Source of the DNA: an uncultured Planctomycetales bacterium
Lineage (GTDB): Bacteria; Planctomycetota; Planctomycetia; Pirellulales; S012-138
Direction: 5' to 3'
DNA: 64,000 nucleotides
Assembly (NCBI GenBank): GCA_937982665.1
Contig: CALJLD010000049.1
Coordinates: 18,063-82,062, forward strand
Part shown: positions 55,414 to 64,000 of the stretch, in pieces
Layout of the letters: every line of letters begins with the position of its first letter
Position numbering within the stretch: position 1 is the first letter of the stretch
Made by a program: the position numbers and the translations under genes
Notes under the pieces: model-generated
Database searches by the model: none
What the model saw: only the letters and a program-made list of their open reading frames with translations
Told to the model about the DNA's origin: nothing

Positions 55414-56076
55414 TTACGCACGTTTGCGGAACAGCCACCAATCCCAATCGTATTGGTTGAAGTAACTCTCCGCGTGTGTGGTGAGTTCCGTGCGATACTC
55501 TTCCGCGGCGTCTTGAAATCCGGCCGCTTGCAGTTGCGCGTGCCACCAACTTAATGACCGGACGCACGTGTGCGTGGGGTCTTCCTCTTCCAGCCGGCGA
55601 TCTTGTCTGACATAGAGTTCCGGCGTATCCAGCACGGTGAAGGCAAGCCCGCCCGGCTTGAGCACGCGATACCACTCGCGGAGAATGAACGGGACAAGTT
55701 CCGGGCGGAAATGCTCGGCCGCCTGATTGCTGTGTATGGCATTAAGACTGCAATCGGCAAACAGGTGCAGGTTGACCGTATCGCAAACCCAAAGCGGCAT
55801 CTCGGGAAACCGCTCTCGGCCCAGGGCAATCATGTGATTGTTGCAGTCAATGCCGTTTGAATGCACGCCCGCGGCACGGAGTCCTTCGGCGATTGACCCG
55901 CAGGCGCAACCGACATCGAGAACTTGCTTACCTCGCCAGCGGAGCGAATCGGCCAACCAGCGGCCGTACGCGTGTTGCCAATCGCCGTGGCCAAGGTAAT
56001 CGAGCCCGGCCTCGCGATGTTCTTCGTAATAGCGGCGATCGAAACTCGTCGCCGTAAGTGTTTGCCAATTCGTCAT
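55414..56076 (-). CDS. Class I SAM-dependent methyltransferase
   Basis: 220 residues. Motif I VLDVGCACGSIAEGLRAAG binds SAM; NGIDCNNHMIALGRERFPEM is motif II, SLNAIHSNQAAEHF motif III-like, and EWYRVLKPGGLAFTVLDTP the following strand. It falls in the Methyltransf_11/UbiE-like group, whose substrates range widely; the Trp/Tyr-rich C-terminus (ESYFNQYDWDWWLF) gives no clue. Cytoplasmic. It ends 42 bases from the converging DUF4159 gene. The DUF6800 gene lies 82 bases upstream on the same strand. Confidence 0.87.
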   Translation of the reverse strand: MTNWQTLTATSFDRRYYEEHREAGLDYLGHGDWQHAYGRWLADSLRWRGKQVLDVGCACGSIAEGLRAAGVHSNGIDCNNHMIALGRERFPEMPLWVCDTVNLHLFADCSLNAIHSNQAAEHFRPELVPFILREWYRVLKPGGLAFTVLDTPELYVRQDRRLEEEDPTHTCVRSLSWWHAQLQAAGFQDAAEEYRTELTTHAESYFNQYDWDWWLFRKRA

Positions 56077-56158
56077 GGATATCGGTCTACGACGAAAGCT
56101 GCGCAGCCGACAATACGGAAATGGCAGAAATCCGGAGAATGTTCCGGCGTGCTATTGG

Positions 56159-56344
56159 CTAGACGTCTTGCAATTCATTTCGCGCGAGAATGACGTCCGC
56201 GCCAGGCGTCAGTTTGCGGATCTTATCCGCAATTTGGGCTTTGTCCGAAGGCGACGCGGCAGCCAATTTCTTTTCCAGTTCTTTGATCTTGGCTTTGCGA
56301 TGGCGACGACGCTTGATCTCTTTGGCTCGCTCACTCAACGACAT
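56159..56344 (-). CDS. DUF6800-like small basic protein
   Basis: 61 residues: MSLSERAKEIKRRRHRKAKI, then KELEKKLAAASPSDKAQIAD and KIRKLTPGADVILARNELQD. The Arg/Lys-rich start followed by a short helix and KIRxLTPGA is the planctomycete DUF6800 pattern as I recall it. It is probably a nucleic-acid- or ribosome-associated miniprotein; function unknown. It is very short and its reading frame is clean, and its conserved character supports real coding. Confidence 0.78.
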   Translation of the reverse strand: MSLSERAKEIKRRRHRKAKIKELEKKLAAASPSDKAQIADKIRKLTPGADVILARNELQDV

Positions 56345-56491
56345 GCATCTACTCCGAACAACAAACAGACGAGTTTGACATTAATTTGATAACGGCTGGC
56401 CTCTGGGTGAAACGCCCAACTTGCGGCAGCCAGGACTCCGCATGGTAGACCGTGTTTGGGCCGTTCGTCAATGACGGTGCGGCGTTGCTCT

Positions 56492-57796
56492 TTACGACGG
56501 TTCCGCCGGCGACTGATCCAGAACTTCGATCTTCACCCGCTCAATCCGTCGGCGGGTGACGTCCAGCACGGTAATGCGGACATTTTCGTGGACAACCACG
56601 TCTCCCGCGTTGGGAATTCGGCCCATCTCGCTGAAGACAAATCCGCCGATGGTGTCAAAATCGCCGTCATCGGGAAGTTGCAGCCCAAGGCTGTCATTGA
56701 CCTCATCAATGTGAACCCGGGCCAGTGCCTCGGCGATGGTATCGTCCGTGCGGCGGATGCCTTCGACCAGGTCTTCATCGTATTCGTCAACGATCTCGCC
56801 GACGATTTCTTCCAGGACGTCCTCAATGCTGACCAGTCCAGCGACACCGCCGTATTCGTCCAGAGCCACGGCCAAGTGATTGCGCGTGCGCTGAAACTCC
56901 TCCAAGAGGTCATCTACACGTTTTGTTTCCGGCACAAAGAACGGCTTGCGAAGGATTTTTCGCAGGGGACGTTGCTCCTCGTGCGGTTTGATGAGTTCCG
57001 GCAGCAAGTCCTTGGTATACAGGATGCCAACAATGTCGTCGCGTGTTTGGTCGAAGACGGGGAAGCGCGTGTGATTGGCGTTGGCGATAAACTCGGCCGC
57101 TTCGCGCACGGTCATGGTCACGGGGATGTACACCATGTCCGTCCGCGGCGTCATGATGTGGGCAACGTCGACTTCGGACAATTCCATCACGCCTTCAATC
57201 ATCTCTCGGGCGTCCGCTTCCAGCAGACCTTCTCTTTGCCCTTGCGAGACGATCGCCAAGATTTCTTCTTCGATGGATTCTTCCGTCACGGGTTCTCTTT
57301 GCCGGCCGGCCAGACGATGGGCAAGCCCATCCACAAACTGCGCAGCCAAGACGAATGGGGTGAGAACTCGGCTGATAAACCGCAACAACCGCCAGGTGTG
57401 GAAGAGAAAATGTTCTGCCCAAAGGTGTGTGAACGCCCAGGGAATCCACACGCCTACGGCCAACAGGAACAAACCGGCCAGCGCAAGGCCGCCCAGGATG
57501 TTCAGATAGCCAACCTCGGCAAGATCTGTGGAGGAGTCTGTCCAGGACCACCAAAGCGTGGAGAAGACCAGGACCACGGCGGCGAGCACTTGCAGCGTCT
57601 CCAAGCCCAAGGCAACCCGATCATGCCAGACCAGAATATCGCGAAACAGGGACGGCGCTTGCCGCTTACGGCAGATCTCTCCCAGATCATGATGAGAGAA
57701 TTCGCGCAGGGCTTTCACGCCGATGGCCGCGATTGCGGTCAGGATCAAGCTGGCGATCATCATCCAGAATGCCGCCTCTGGGGACACGCTGTTCAA
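56492..57796 (-). CDS. CorC/HlyC-like membrane protein with CBS pair
   Basis: 434 residues. The N-terminal third has three or four membrane helices (AAFWMMIASLILTAIAAIGV, GLETLQVLAAVVLVFSTLWW, LNILGGLALAGLFLLAVGVW). Next comes a tandem CBS domain (about 200-330): EGVMELSEVDVAHIMTPRTD, IVGILYTKDLLPELI and LAVALDEYGGVAGLVSIEDV. The CorC_HlyC transporter-associated domain closes the protein (DGDFDTIGGFVFSEMGRIPN). Such proteins act in Mg2+/Co2+ efflux or resistance. The membrane part is not a textbook DUF21 domain. It overlaps ybeY by 4 bases (ATGA), so the two are translationally coupled. Confidence 0.87.
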   Translation of the reverse strand: MNSVSPEAAFWMMIASLILTAIAAIGVKALREFSHHDLGEICRKRQAPSLFRDILVWHDRVALGLETLQVLAAVVLVFSTLWWSWTDSSTDLAEVGYLNILGGLALAGLFLLAVGVWIPWAFTHLWAEHFLFHTWRLLRFISRVLTPFVLAAQFVDGLAHRLAGRQREPVTEESIEEEILAIVSQGQREGLLEADAREMIEGVMELSEVDVAHIMTPRTDMVYIPVTMTVREAAEFIANANHTRFPVFDQTRDDIVGILYTKDLLPELIKPHEEQRPLRKILRKPFFVPETKRVDDLLEEFQRTRNHLAVALDEYGGVAGLVSIEDVLEEIVGEIVDEYDEDLVEGIRRTDDTIAEALARVHIDEVNDSLGLQLPDDGDFDTIGGFVFSEMGRIPNAGDVVVHENVRITVLDVTRRRIERVKIEVLDQSPAEPS

Positions 57797-58320
57797 TGCT
57801 CCGGAATTGAGGATGGGGATGTAGACTCTGCAGACCTAGACTCGGCAGACGCCTGATTGCGAGCCGCGGGCGGCATGGCAATTCCGCAGAGGTCCAAATA
57901 ATACTGTTCCGCGGCGCGCATTTCGACGGCGCGTTCCGCATCGTGATCGTCATGGCCCACCAGGTGCAAGGCGCCGTGGACCACGTACAGCAAGAGTTCC
58001 GCTTCGGCCGGCCAGCCAATTTCAGCAGCCGAGGCCAGCGCCATCTCGGCGCTCGCGACGATCTCGCCATCCAGCCGGGGAGGGGCGACCTCCAGCGGAA
58101 AGCTAATCACATCCGTTGGATAGTCATGTTCCAAGAAGCGGCGATTCAGCTCGTGAATTTCCGCGTTGTCAACAATTGCGACGCTGAGTTCGCCTTCAAG
58201 AAACTTCGCGTCCGTAACCACCTTGCAGACGGCTTCCCGCAACTGATCCTCGTCGACCGGCATGTGCTGCTGACGATTGGCGATTTCAATCGTCAGCCTG
58301 GGAGAACAAGGGTCGGGCAC
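57793..58320 (-). CDS. ybeY: rRNA maturation endoribonuclease YbeY
   Basis: 175 residues. YbeY helps process 16S rRNA 3' ends and ribosome quality control. The zinc motif HGALHLVGHDDHD (family HGxLHLxGxDH) is present. LNRRFLEHDYPTDVISFPLE is the other family block. An extra tail (PPAARNQASAESRSAESTSP) extends the C-terminus. It lies 27 bases after the pgpH-type gene and overlaps the CorC-like gene by 4 bases. The phoH-pgpH-ybeY-corC order is widely conserved. Confidence 0.95.
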   Translation of the reverse strand: MPDPCSPRLTIEIANRQQHMPVDEDQLREAVCKVVTDAKFLEGELSVAIVDNAEIHELNRRFLEHDYPTDVISFPLEVAPPRLDGEIVASAEMALASAAEIGWPAEAELLLYVVHGALHLVGHDDHDAERAVEMRAAEQYYLDLCGIAMPPAARNQASAESRSAESTSPSSIPEH

Positions 58321-58347
58321 GGTTTGAGAATCCTGAGGAAAAGGTGG

Positions 58348-60633
58348 CTATGCGGTTTGCTGATCGGGGTATCGAACACGTCCATGATAATACGCGATGA
58401 GCGACTTGATGAGCGAGTCCTCAACGGTGCGAAGTTCCGTGAGGTTGATGCCGCTCTCGTCAAATTGCCCGTCCATCAGCCGTTTGAGCGAGATCTCGCG
58501 GACCAGGTTCTCAATCCGTGACGGCCCTGGCTCCACCAAAGTGCGGCTGGCGCTTTCCACGGAGTCCGCCAGCATCATCACGGCCGCTTCTTTGGATTGC
58601 GGTTTGGGCCCTGGATAGCGGAAGTCCTTCTCGTCAACTTCTGACGAATCCGGGTCTTGGCGGTGCTGCTCGTTCGCGCGTTCGTAGAAATAGCGAACCA
58701 GCGTCGTGCCATGGTGCTGTTCGATGAAATCAATGATGGGCCGCGGCAAGTGGTGCGTGCGAGCAAGGTCCGCGCCGTCCTTGATATGCGCGATGATAAT
58801 CAACGTACTCATCGCCGGGACAAGCGTATCGTGGCGGTTTTCGCTTTCGCCTTGATTCTCAATGAAATAGCCCGGCTTAAACATCTTGCCGATGTCATGA
58901 AAGTAGGCTCCCACGCGGACCAACAAACTGCGGGCGCCAATCGCCTCGGCGGCGGCTTCCGAAAGGGAAGCCACGTTGATGGAGTGGTTGTAGGTGCCTG
59001 GGGCCCGGCGGACCAACTCTTGCAACAGCGGATGTGATGCATTTCCTAATTCGAGCAAGCTCAAGTCCGTCAACACTCCGAAAAGCCATTCCAAGATGGG
59101 CAGCAATCCCGTAATCAGGAAACCGGCGCCAATGGTCCACAACGCCAGCAGTGTTGCGGATGTCAGCAGGCTGAAATCCAACGTGTGCCCGGCAACAACC
59201 CCCAAGACTATGACGAGAACAAATCCCATGCATCCGCAAAGCCCGCTGATGCTGATCAATCGCAAGCGGCTGCGGATGGGGTTGAGCGTGAGGATGGCGC
59301 ATGCCGTGACGCCCATGAGTTGAAAGTACTCCCACATTGGCATGCCGGAAGTGAGCGTGAGCACAGTGGCAACGGCCAGACTGAGCCACATCGCGAGATG
59401 TCGCCCAAAGGCGATCGTCATCGAAACGCCGAAGATATAAAGCGGAACGACTTCCGCCTGCCAGTTCTTATCGCGCAGCCAATAGCCGAGAATCACAGCA
59501 AACAGCGCAAAGCCCAACGTCAGAAAGAACCTTCTCCAGTTGTTGAGCTTCGAGCGATGCCGGGCGAGGATGTATCCCCAGCACAGACCAACGATCGCAA
59601 CGATCAGCAAGATCATCGAAAATCCGCGAAGGAATCGATCCGCTGTCAGATAATGCGTATCTAAAAACGCATCATGCTCATGCCGCAGCAAGTCGAGTTC
59701 GGTGGCGTCGATCGGTTTTTCGGCTTCAACGATCTGCTGGCCGTCGGCGAACTTTCGCATCACTTGTTCGACACTCGCCACGGCGCGGCTTTCTTCCAGC
59801 GCCGTCAATTCCGGATCGAGCGTCAACGTAATCAGCGGCAAACGGTCCCGCAGGAACAGCGCGATGTTCTGCGCAATTGGCGCGGTCTCGGTTCGGCCTT
59901 CAAGTTCGCGCTCCAGCCAGGTAACGCGGTCCGTGAATCTTACGTCCTCAACGGGAACGATCAGCAACTCGCTCCGCGAAGCGCCAACCGCAATGACTCC
60001 AACTTCGCTTTGGCTACCTTGATCGGTGGGCAGGTTGTCGATCAGGCCGGTTCGCATAAGCGAAGCGAATATCTCGGTCACCGTACTGCGAAAGCGATCC
60101 CACTCCTCCGGTCCGCTGATGTGCCGTTTGAATTCGTCAAAGGCTGCGCTTTCCGCGCCGGGTTCGGCCTGTTCATCCGCGGCAGGCGGTGCTCCTGGTA
60201 AGTCAAACTGGGACCACAGCGATGGATTCTCTTGATTCAAAGCCTCCAGAGATTCGGCCGTGCCAATCAACGAAAGCTTGTTCAGCAGTTCATCCTGCAG
60301 CTGGCTCAACCTTTGTGTGTCATTGCGATAAATCAGCGGAGCGGTGAGCCGTGCCTGAAATCGGGCATCGATCGTCGCCTGATCATCAGGCACCTCAAAC
60401 TCAACGCGGGAGATGATATCGCGGCGAAACACATCGCCCTGGCGATACGTCATCGGCGGAAGCCAGACCTGGGCGAAGATGCTGATCACCGCCACAACGA
60501 TCATGATCGCCAGCAGCCGAACCAGAACGTCCAACCGACGCAACTCGGCCAACGCCCGAATCACCCGGTTGGGCGGCAGGCGCAACGTGGCAACCCTTTC
60601 GGATCGCGTGCGTCTTTGTTGGGAATGGGACAT
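58348..60633 (-). CDS. 7TM-HD family phosphohydrolase (PgpH-like c-di-AMP phosphodiesterase)
   Basis: 761 residues. After a first membrane helix (VRLLAIMIVVAVISIFAQVW), a large extracytoplasmic domain (about 70-340, VEFEVPDDQATIDARFQARL) precedes seven membrane helices. The cytoplasmic HD domain starts near residue 525: GTYNHSINVASLSEAAAEAI, VGAYFHDIGKMFKPGYFIEN (HD pair), DGADLARTHHLPRPIIDFIE and MMLADSVESASRT. This architecture is the Listeria PgpH type, which hydrolyses cyclic di-AMP; activity here is inferred by family. phoH is 41 bases upstream and ybeY 27 bases downstream. A family member may also take other nucleotides. Confidence 0.93.
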   Translation of the reverse strand: MSHSQQRRTRSERVATLRLPPNRVIRALAELRRLDVLVRLLAIMIVVAVISIFAQVWLPPMTYRQGDVFRRDIISRVEFEVPDDQATIDARFQARLTAPLIYRNDTQRLSQLQDELLNKLSLIGTAESLEALNQENPSLWSQFDLPGAPPAADEQAEPGAESAAFDEFKRHISGPEEWDRFRSTVTEIFASLMRTGLIDNLPTDQGSQSEVGVIAVGASRSELLIVPVEDVRFTDRVTWLERELEGRTETAPIAQNIALFLRDRLPLITLTLDPELTALEESRAVASVEQVMRKFADGQQIVEAEKPIDATELDLLRHEHDAFLDTHYLTADRFLRGFSMILLIVAIVGLCWGYILARHRSKLNNWRRFFLTLGFALFAVILGYWLRDKNWQAEVVPLYIFGVSMTIAFGRHLAMWLSLAVATVLTLTSGMPMWEYFQLMGVTACAILTLNPIRSRLRLISISGLCGCMGFVLVIVLGVVAGHTLDFSLLTSATLLALWTIGAGFLITGLLPILEWLFGVLTDLSLLELGNASHPLLQELVRRAPGTYNHSINVASLSEAAAEAIGARSLLVRVGAYFHDIGKMFKPGYFIENQGESENRHDTLVPAMSTLIIIAHIKDGADLARTHHLPRPIIDFIEQHHGTTLVRYFYERANEQHRQDPDSSEVDEKDFRYPGPKPQSKEAAVMMLADSVESASRTLVEPGPSRIENLVREISLKRLMDGQFDESGINLTELRTVEDSLIKSLIAYYHGRVRYPDQQTA

Positions 60634-60674
60634 GACAATGCCGCGGCAGAACTGCCGACGTCTGGAACTCCGTG

Positions 60675-61622
60675 CTATTTCTTGGGGTTGTTCTTTTCGT
60701 AGGCTTCCACAATCCGTTGAACGAGCGGATTGCGAACGATGTCGCTATTCTCAAGCGTGACGTGTGCGAGTCGCTGGATTTTTTTCAATCGCTGCACAGC
60801 GTCGACCAAACCACTTCGCGAATGATCCGGCAGGTCAATCTGTGTCGTATCTCCGGACGCGACAATCTTGGAGCCCATCCCCATGCGTGTGAGGAACATC
60901 TTCATCTGGGCGACCGTCGTGTTCTGCGCTTCATCCAGAATGATAAACGCCTCGTTCAATGTTCGACCGCGCATGTACCCCAACGGGATAACCTCAATCA
61001 AATCCTGCTCCGTATAGCGGCGGATTTGGTCATAGTCCATCATCTCCCGCAACGCATCCAACAGCGGGCGCAGATACGGGTTGATCTTGGCCTGCATATC
61101 GCCAGGCAAATATCCCAAGCTCTCGCCGGCCTCAACAGCCGGTCGCACGAGCACAAGTTTGCGAATCTGATTGTTGCGCAAGGCTTCAACAGCGGTGGCG
61201 ACCGCCAGGTAGGTCTTGCCCGTTCCCGCCGGTCCGCAGCAAAAGACAATATCGTTGTTGCGAATGGCGGTGACGTAGTTCTGCTGCCCTGGCGTGCGAG
61301 GTTTGATCCGTCGCCCCGCCTGCATGACTTCAATCGGCGTGGAATCCCAACGCGCTGCCTGACCGGTTTCCGCGGAGATGGCTTTGGCGACATCGTCCGG
61401 CGTGACGGTGCCATTTCGCTGGACCTGATCCAACAGTTGTTTGATCAGCGTGGTGGCTGTCATGGCCGCCTGCTCAGCACCGCTGACTCGGATCTCCTGA
61501 TCGCGCACGGAGATTTGCACTCCAAGCGAATCACGGATCACCCGAAGGTTCTGATCGCGAGGACCGAACAACGGCAACAGGGCCTGAGAATCTGCGACAG
61601 GGATTATGGACTCAAACATCAA
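60675..61622 (-). CDS. phoH: PhoH-family ATPase
   Basis: 315 residues. Walker A is GPAGTGKTYLAVA, Walker B FIILDEAQNTTVAQMKMFLT, followed by MGMGSKIVASGDTTQIDLPD. The N-terminal part (LPLFGPRDQNLRVIRDSLGV) is the small KH-like domain of the PhoL subgroup. PhoH/PhoL proteins are cytoplasmic ATPases with helicase-like folds; YbeZ, the E. coli relative, works with YbeY in ribosome metabolism. The gene starts the conserved minus-strand operon with pgpH, ybeY and the CorC-like gene. Confidence 0.94.
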   Translation of the reverse strand: MMFESIIPVADSQALLPLFGPRDQNLRVIRDSLGVQISVRDQEIRVSGAEQAAMTATTLIKQLLDQVQRNGTVTPDDVAKAISAETGQAARWDSTPIEVMQAGRRIKPRTPGQQNYVTAIRNNDIVFCCGPAGTGKTYLAVATAVEALRNNQIRKLVLVRPAVEAGESLGYLPGDMQAKINPYLRPLLDALREMMDYDQIRRYTEQDLIEVIPLGYMRGRTLNEAFIILDEAQNTTVAQMKMFLTRMGMGSKIVASGDTTQIDLPDHSRSGLVDAVQRLKKIQRLAHVTLENSDIVRNPLVQRIVEAYEKNNPKK

Positions 61623-61813
61623 CCGGACGCGATGGGCCGTGTTTTGCGATGCCGACAGGAGTGGTTGAGCAATACAAGAATCTTGGCATGCCGTGCGGCG
61701 CTTCGGGAAAGTCGCTCCTATGCTTATACCTTATGATTCGCTTTTGCCGGCCTGAATGCAATTGCATTTCCGCTAAGTCTTTTGTGGAAAGCAGGTTAAG
61801 TCAACTGATCTCG

Positions 61814-61842
61814 ATACTATGAAAGTCCGGTTCTAACGTCAA
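61814..61842 (-). promoter_or_regulatory. Candidate sigma70-type promoter for the phoH operon
   Basis: On the minus strand TTGACG (61842-61837) and TAGTAT (61819-61814) are 17 bases apart. It would give a leader of about 185 bases before the phoH ATG. Both boxes are imperfect, so this is tentative. Confidence 0.4.
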
Positions 61843-61856
61843 ATTCCCGCACGGGA

Positions 61857-63050
61857 TTACTTTCCAAGCATCCGCTGAATTGCCTGACGCCCAGGCGTTT
61901 TGGAGCGGGTGCTGGCCAGATATTGCCCAAGGTCTTTGCCGCGGGCGTTTTCCACATGCGGGTCAGCGCCCGCTTCAAGTAACGCGGAGAACGTCTCCGG
62001 ATGGCCGCCACGGGCAGCTGCAAACAGCACGCATTCGCCACGGTTGTCCAGGTGAGCGAGATTCACCCCTTGCTCCACAAGCAACATGGCCGCGTCGGTT
62101 CGCCCATGCAGGGCCGCGTCGAAGATCGGCGTCTGACCGTTCTGGTCCGCCAATTCCATGTCGGCGCCGTTCTCCAACAGCAATGTTGTGATCTTGCGAA
62201 ACCCGGCCTGACAGGATCGATGCAGCGGCGTTTTCTGCTTGTGATCACGAATGTTGATGTTCGCGCCACGCTTGAGCAACTTCTTCACGCGCTCGGGTTC
62301 GTCCGGTGCATTGTGATTGCCTCGGCAGGCATCAACCAGCAGCGGAAAGCCCATCCAGTCAGGGCGATCGATCGCCGGCACGGCTTTGCCGCCGCGCGCC
62401 GTCGCTTGTTTGGATGACCGTGCGCCGCTCTTTGGCGCCCCACCAAACTTCTTGATGAGCGCGATCACTTCCCGGTGGCCATCAGCCCAATCCAGCAGCA
62501 GCGGCACATGTTCGGCAACTTCCGCTCCCGCTCCAATTAGCAACTTGCACGCACCGGGTTGTTGACCTGCAACAGCATAATGAATCGGATGATAGCCCAT
62601 CCGCGGATGCGGTTCTGTCTCACGTGCCGGGCGATTCACCGCGTCCGCATCTTGCGAAAGGAACTGATTGATCGCTTCCAAGTCACCGCGGTAGCACGCG
62701 GCATACAAGTCATCTGTTGCTCCATGCTCAACCAGCAATTGGGCCAACTCTTCCCGGCCGGCGTTGCGAGCAACTGCCAACGCGCTGAGTTCTACGAGCA
62801 TTGGCGTGTAGTATGAACCCAGCGGGTTTACATCCGCGCCCAAGCGGATCAACTCCGCGACAAGTTCAGTGCGACCTTTGTAGGCCGCTTCCCATAGCAT
62901 CGTCCGACCGTGTGGCCCCTCTTGATTGAGCCAGGCAGGGGTGACCTTTAGATACTGTCGAACGGCTTTCAAATCTCCGCGCGCGGCCGCTTTCAGAACG
63001 ATGCCGGAGAAATCGCCTGCCTTTCCCGTCAATGGCTTGATCTTTGCCAT
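61857..63050 (-). CDS. Ankyrin-repeat protein
   Basis: 397 residues from ATG 63050; TTG 63059 is in frame but less likely. At least eight ankyrin-like repeats fill the protein: GDLKAVRQYLKVTPAWLNQE, GRTMLWEAAYKGRTELVAEL, EAINQFLSQDADAVNRPARE, GYHPIHYAVAGQQPGACKLL, INIRDHKQKTPLHRSCQAGF, NGQTPIFDAALHGRTDAAML, CVLFAAARGGHPETFSALLE. A basic spacer (SGARSSKQATARGGK) divides two blocks of repeats. No signal peptide or enzyme motif is seen, so it is a cytoplasmic protein-interaction scaffold with unknown partners. Confidence 0.87.
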   Translation of the reverse strand: MAKIKPLTGKAGDFSGIVLKAAARGDLKAVRQYLKVTPAWLNQEGPHGRTMLWEAAYKGRTELVAELIRLGADVNPLGSYYTPMLVELSALAVARNAGREELAQLLVEHGATDDLYAACYRGDLEAINQFLSQDADAVNRPARETEPHPRMGYHPIHYAVAGQQPGACKLLIGAGAEVAEHVPLLLDWADGHREVIALIKKFGGAPKSGARSSKQATARGGKAVPAIDRPDWMGFPLLVDACRGNHNAPDEPERVKKLLKRGANINIRDHKQKTPLHRSCQAGFRKITTLLLENGADMELADQNGQTPIFDAALHGRTDAAMLLVEQGVNLAHLDNRGECVLFAAARGGHPETFSALLEAGADPHVENARGKDLGQYLASTRSKTPGRQAIQRMLGK

Positions 63051-63335
63051 AGCATCCAAAGCTCAAAGTTTGCGGCTGGTTGGGGTAAAAATCGAAATCA
63101 TCTGCAAGCTTAGCTCGTCATGAAAGCGTGATTCTTGGGCGACTTCGAATGTTCCCAAGCATGGAACGAAACCAGTGTAGGGAGGTGGATTGTTTTCGCA
63201 CGAGCGAACTCCTGCGACATCGTTTGGTTGTCATGCGGTCGGCTTGCATCGATAATGGCGAATGCATGTTCAGGGGGGCCAATGCGTGCCGCCCCGCTTC
63301 GCTTCAACTGCATTGAAGTAAATTGACATCAACAC

Positions 63336-63488
63336 ATGAGTGAACTGCTACTCGCAATCGGCTGGAACCCAGTCCCCGGATTCTGGTTCCTGCTCCTTGT
63401 GCGTGCGACGCTTGGGGTTTTCCTGGGCGCGGCGGTTTTGCTCCTGGCGATCTTCTTATTCAACCGAATTGTGCGTGGTGGAACATAG
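63336..63488 (+). CDS. 50-residue membrane protein
   Basis: A short frame, MSELLLAIGWNPVPGFWFLL at the start and VLLLAIFLFNRIVRGGT at the end, with one or two hydrophobic helices and a basic cap. There is no strong ribosome binding site. Its neighbour 54 bases downstream on the same strand is another membrane protein, so they may form a small operon. I do not recognise a family. Confidence 0.45.
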   Translation: MSELLLAIGWNPVPGFWFLLLVRATLGVFLGAAVLLLAIFLFNRIVRGGT

Positions 63489-63542
63489 CGGCCACCTTCG
63501 CCGCGTAAGTACCAATTCTCACCGCCAAAACCGCCAGCACAA

Positions 63543-63992
63543 ATGCCGCCTCAAGCAACGCCAGGGCAAAGCGCGGCGCCGCGGCAACAAGCGCAGCCAA
63601 GTCTTGCGCCGGCTTCCAACTACGAATCCGTAAAGCCTCAGCCAACTCGCCGAGAGCCGGGAATTGTTCCGGAACTGACTTATGCCGAGGCGATTCCCAT
63701 CGCGGCGCTGCAGGTGCTGATCTACATCGGCCTGGGGCTTGTAGTGACATTCATTGGTGAGATGAGCGCCAACGCGGTTGTCGCACCAACATTCTTCCGA
63801 GGGCCAGCCGCCACGGTACGAGGATTTTCCCTGCTGATTAGCTTTCCCGTCCACGCGGCCGTCTTGCGACAACTGCTCGCAATTCCCTTCGCCAGGGCGT
63901 GTCTTGTGACTTTGATCGAAGTCGGGATTGCGATCATCGCATCGGTCGTCTTGGGACCGATGATCGACGCGGTCATCCGTATTTTCTATTGA
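63543..63992 (+). CDS. Membrane protein of unknown function
   Basis: 149 residues. A Pro/Gln-rich cytoplasmic-looking N-terminus (PPQATPGQSAAPRQQAQPSL) leads to three membrane helices (IPIAALQVLIYIGLGLVVTF, RGFSLLISFPVHAAVLRQLL, CLVTLIEVGIAIIASVVLGP). No catalytic motif is visible. The stop codon lies 8 bases before the window end, so the gene is complete. It follows the 50-residue membrane protein. Confidence 0.6.
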   Translation: MPPQATPGQSAAPRQQAQPSLAPASNYESVKPQPTRREPGIVPELTYAEAIPIAALQVLIYIGLGLVVTFIGEMSANAVVAPTFFRGPAATVRGFSLLISFPVHAAVLRQLLAIPFARACLVTLIEVGIAIIASVVLGPMIDAVIRIFY

Positions 63993-64000
63993 TGACACGC

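Noticed and set aside
56456..57856. 466-codon plus-strand frame opposite the CorC-like gene
   Set aside because: Shadow; the minus-strand CBS protein overlaps ybeY by 4 bases in a conserved operon.

Overview
This window looks like chromosomal DNA from a planctomycete (Planctomycetota, probably Pirellulales). The case rests on gene content: a prepilin-like DUF1559 protein with an H-x9-DG motif, a squalene-cyclase-like/DUF4159 protein, a DUF6800 miniprotein, secreted redoxin-like proteins and several groEL copies. GTG and TTG starts are common. I saw no rRNA, tRNA, CRISPR array, insertion sequence or prophage. The genes read as mostly housekeeping and vertically inherited, with a few less ordinary clusters.

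Layout, left to right. 1-6.5 kb: a truncated GNAT/nitrilase-type gene, an orphan sugar-type ABC ATPase, then nusA-infB-rbfA (to 7.2 kb). 7.3-11.4 kb: a divergent HhH-GPD-like protein with a histone-H1-like tail, queC, and a large redoxin-like lipoprotein without a CxxC site. 12.1-18.2 kb: a stand-alone adenylation-carrier-thioesterase NRPS-like enzyme, an ALDH7-type dehydrogenase, an unpaired CoA-transferase beta subunit and a small secreted protein. 18.3-25.6 kb: a hybrid histidine kinase, tgt (second queuosine gene of the window), a sugar-isomerase-like protein, a Na+/Ca2+ antiporter and an exported thioredoxin-like protein.

26.2-32.6 kb is a chaperone block on one strand: groEL1-groES-groEL2-dnaJ-grpE-fmdB, with strong hairpins between some of the genes. 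32.7-34.5 kb holds two exported proteins. 34.5-38.2 kb on the minus strand holds two membrane proteins, a radical SAM enzyme resembling the tetraether-synthase (Tes) family and, directly behind it, an Lgt-like membrane enzyme that lacks the usual Lgt histidine. This pair is the most unusual item here. 38.5-40.8 kb encodes a membrane-anchored protein with a degenerate GGDEF domain and a very long acidic tail.

41.0-44.5 kb is a kynurenine-branch operon: 3-hydroxyanthranilate dioxygenase, ACMS decarboxylase, kynureninase and a small membrane protein. 44.5-50.4 kb: tilS, a gene-poor stretch with hairpins, rny (RNase Y), and a fused NADH-dehydrogenase-like/SelD protein. 50.4-52.7 kb: a 21-bp tandem repeat, the DUF1559 protein, and csrA behind a clear sigma70-type promoter. 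53.0-56.3 kb: the DUF4159 protein, a methyltransferase and the DUF6800 protein. 56.5-61.6 kb on the minus strand is the conserved phoH-pgpH-ybeY-corC-like operon. The window ends with an ankyrin-repeat protein and two small membrane proteins, one only 50 residues long.

Convergent gene pairs are often separated by stem-loops that look like shared terminators (8200-8227, 24920-24953, 34509-34536, 48127-48156, 55379-55399). All calls come from reading the sequence; no database search was run.
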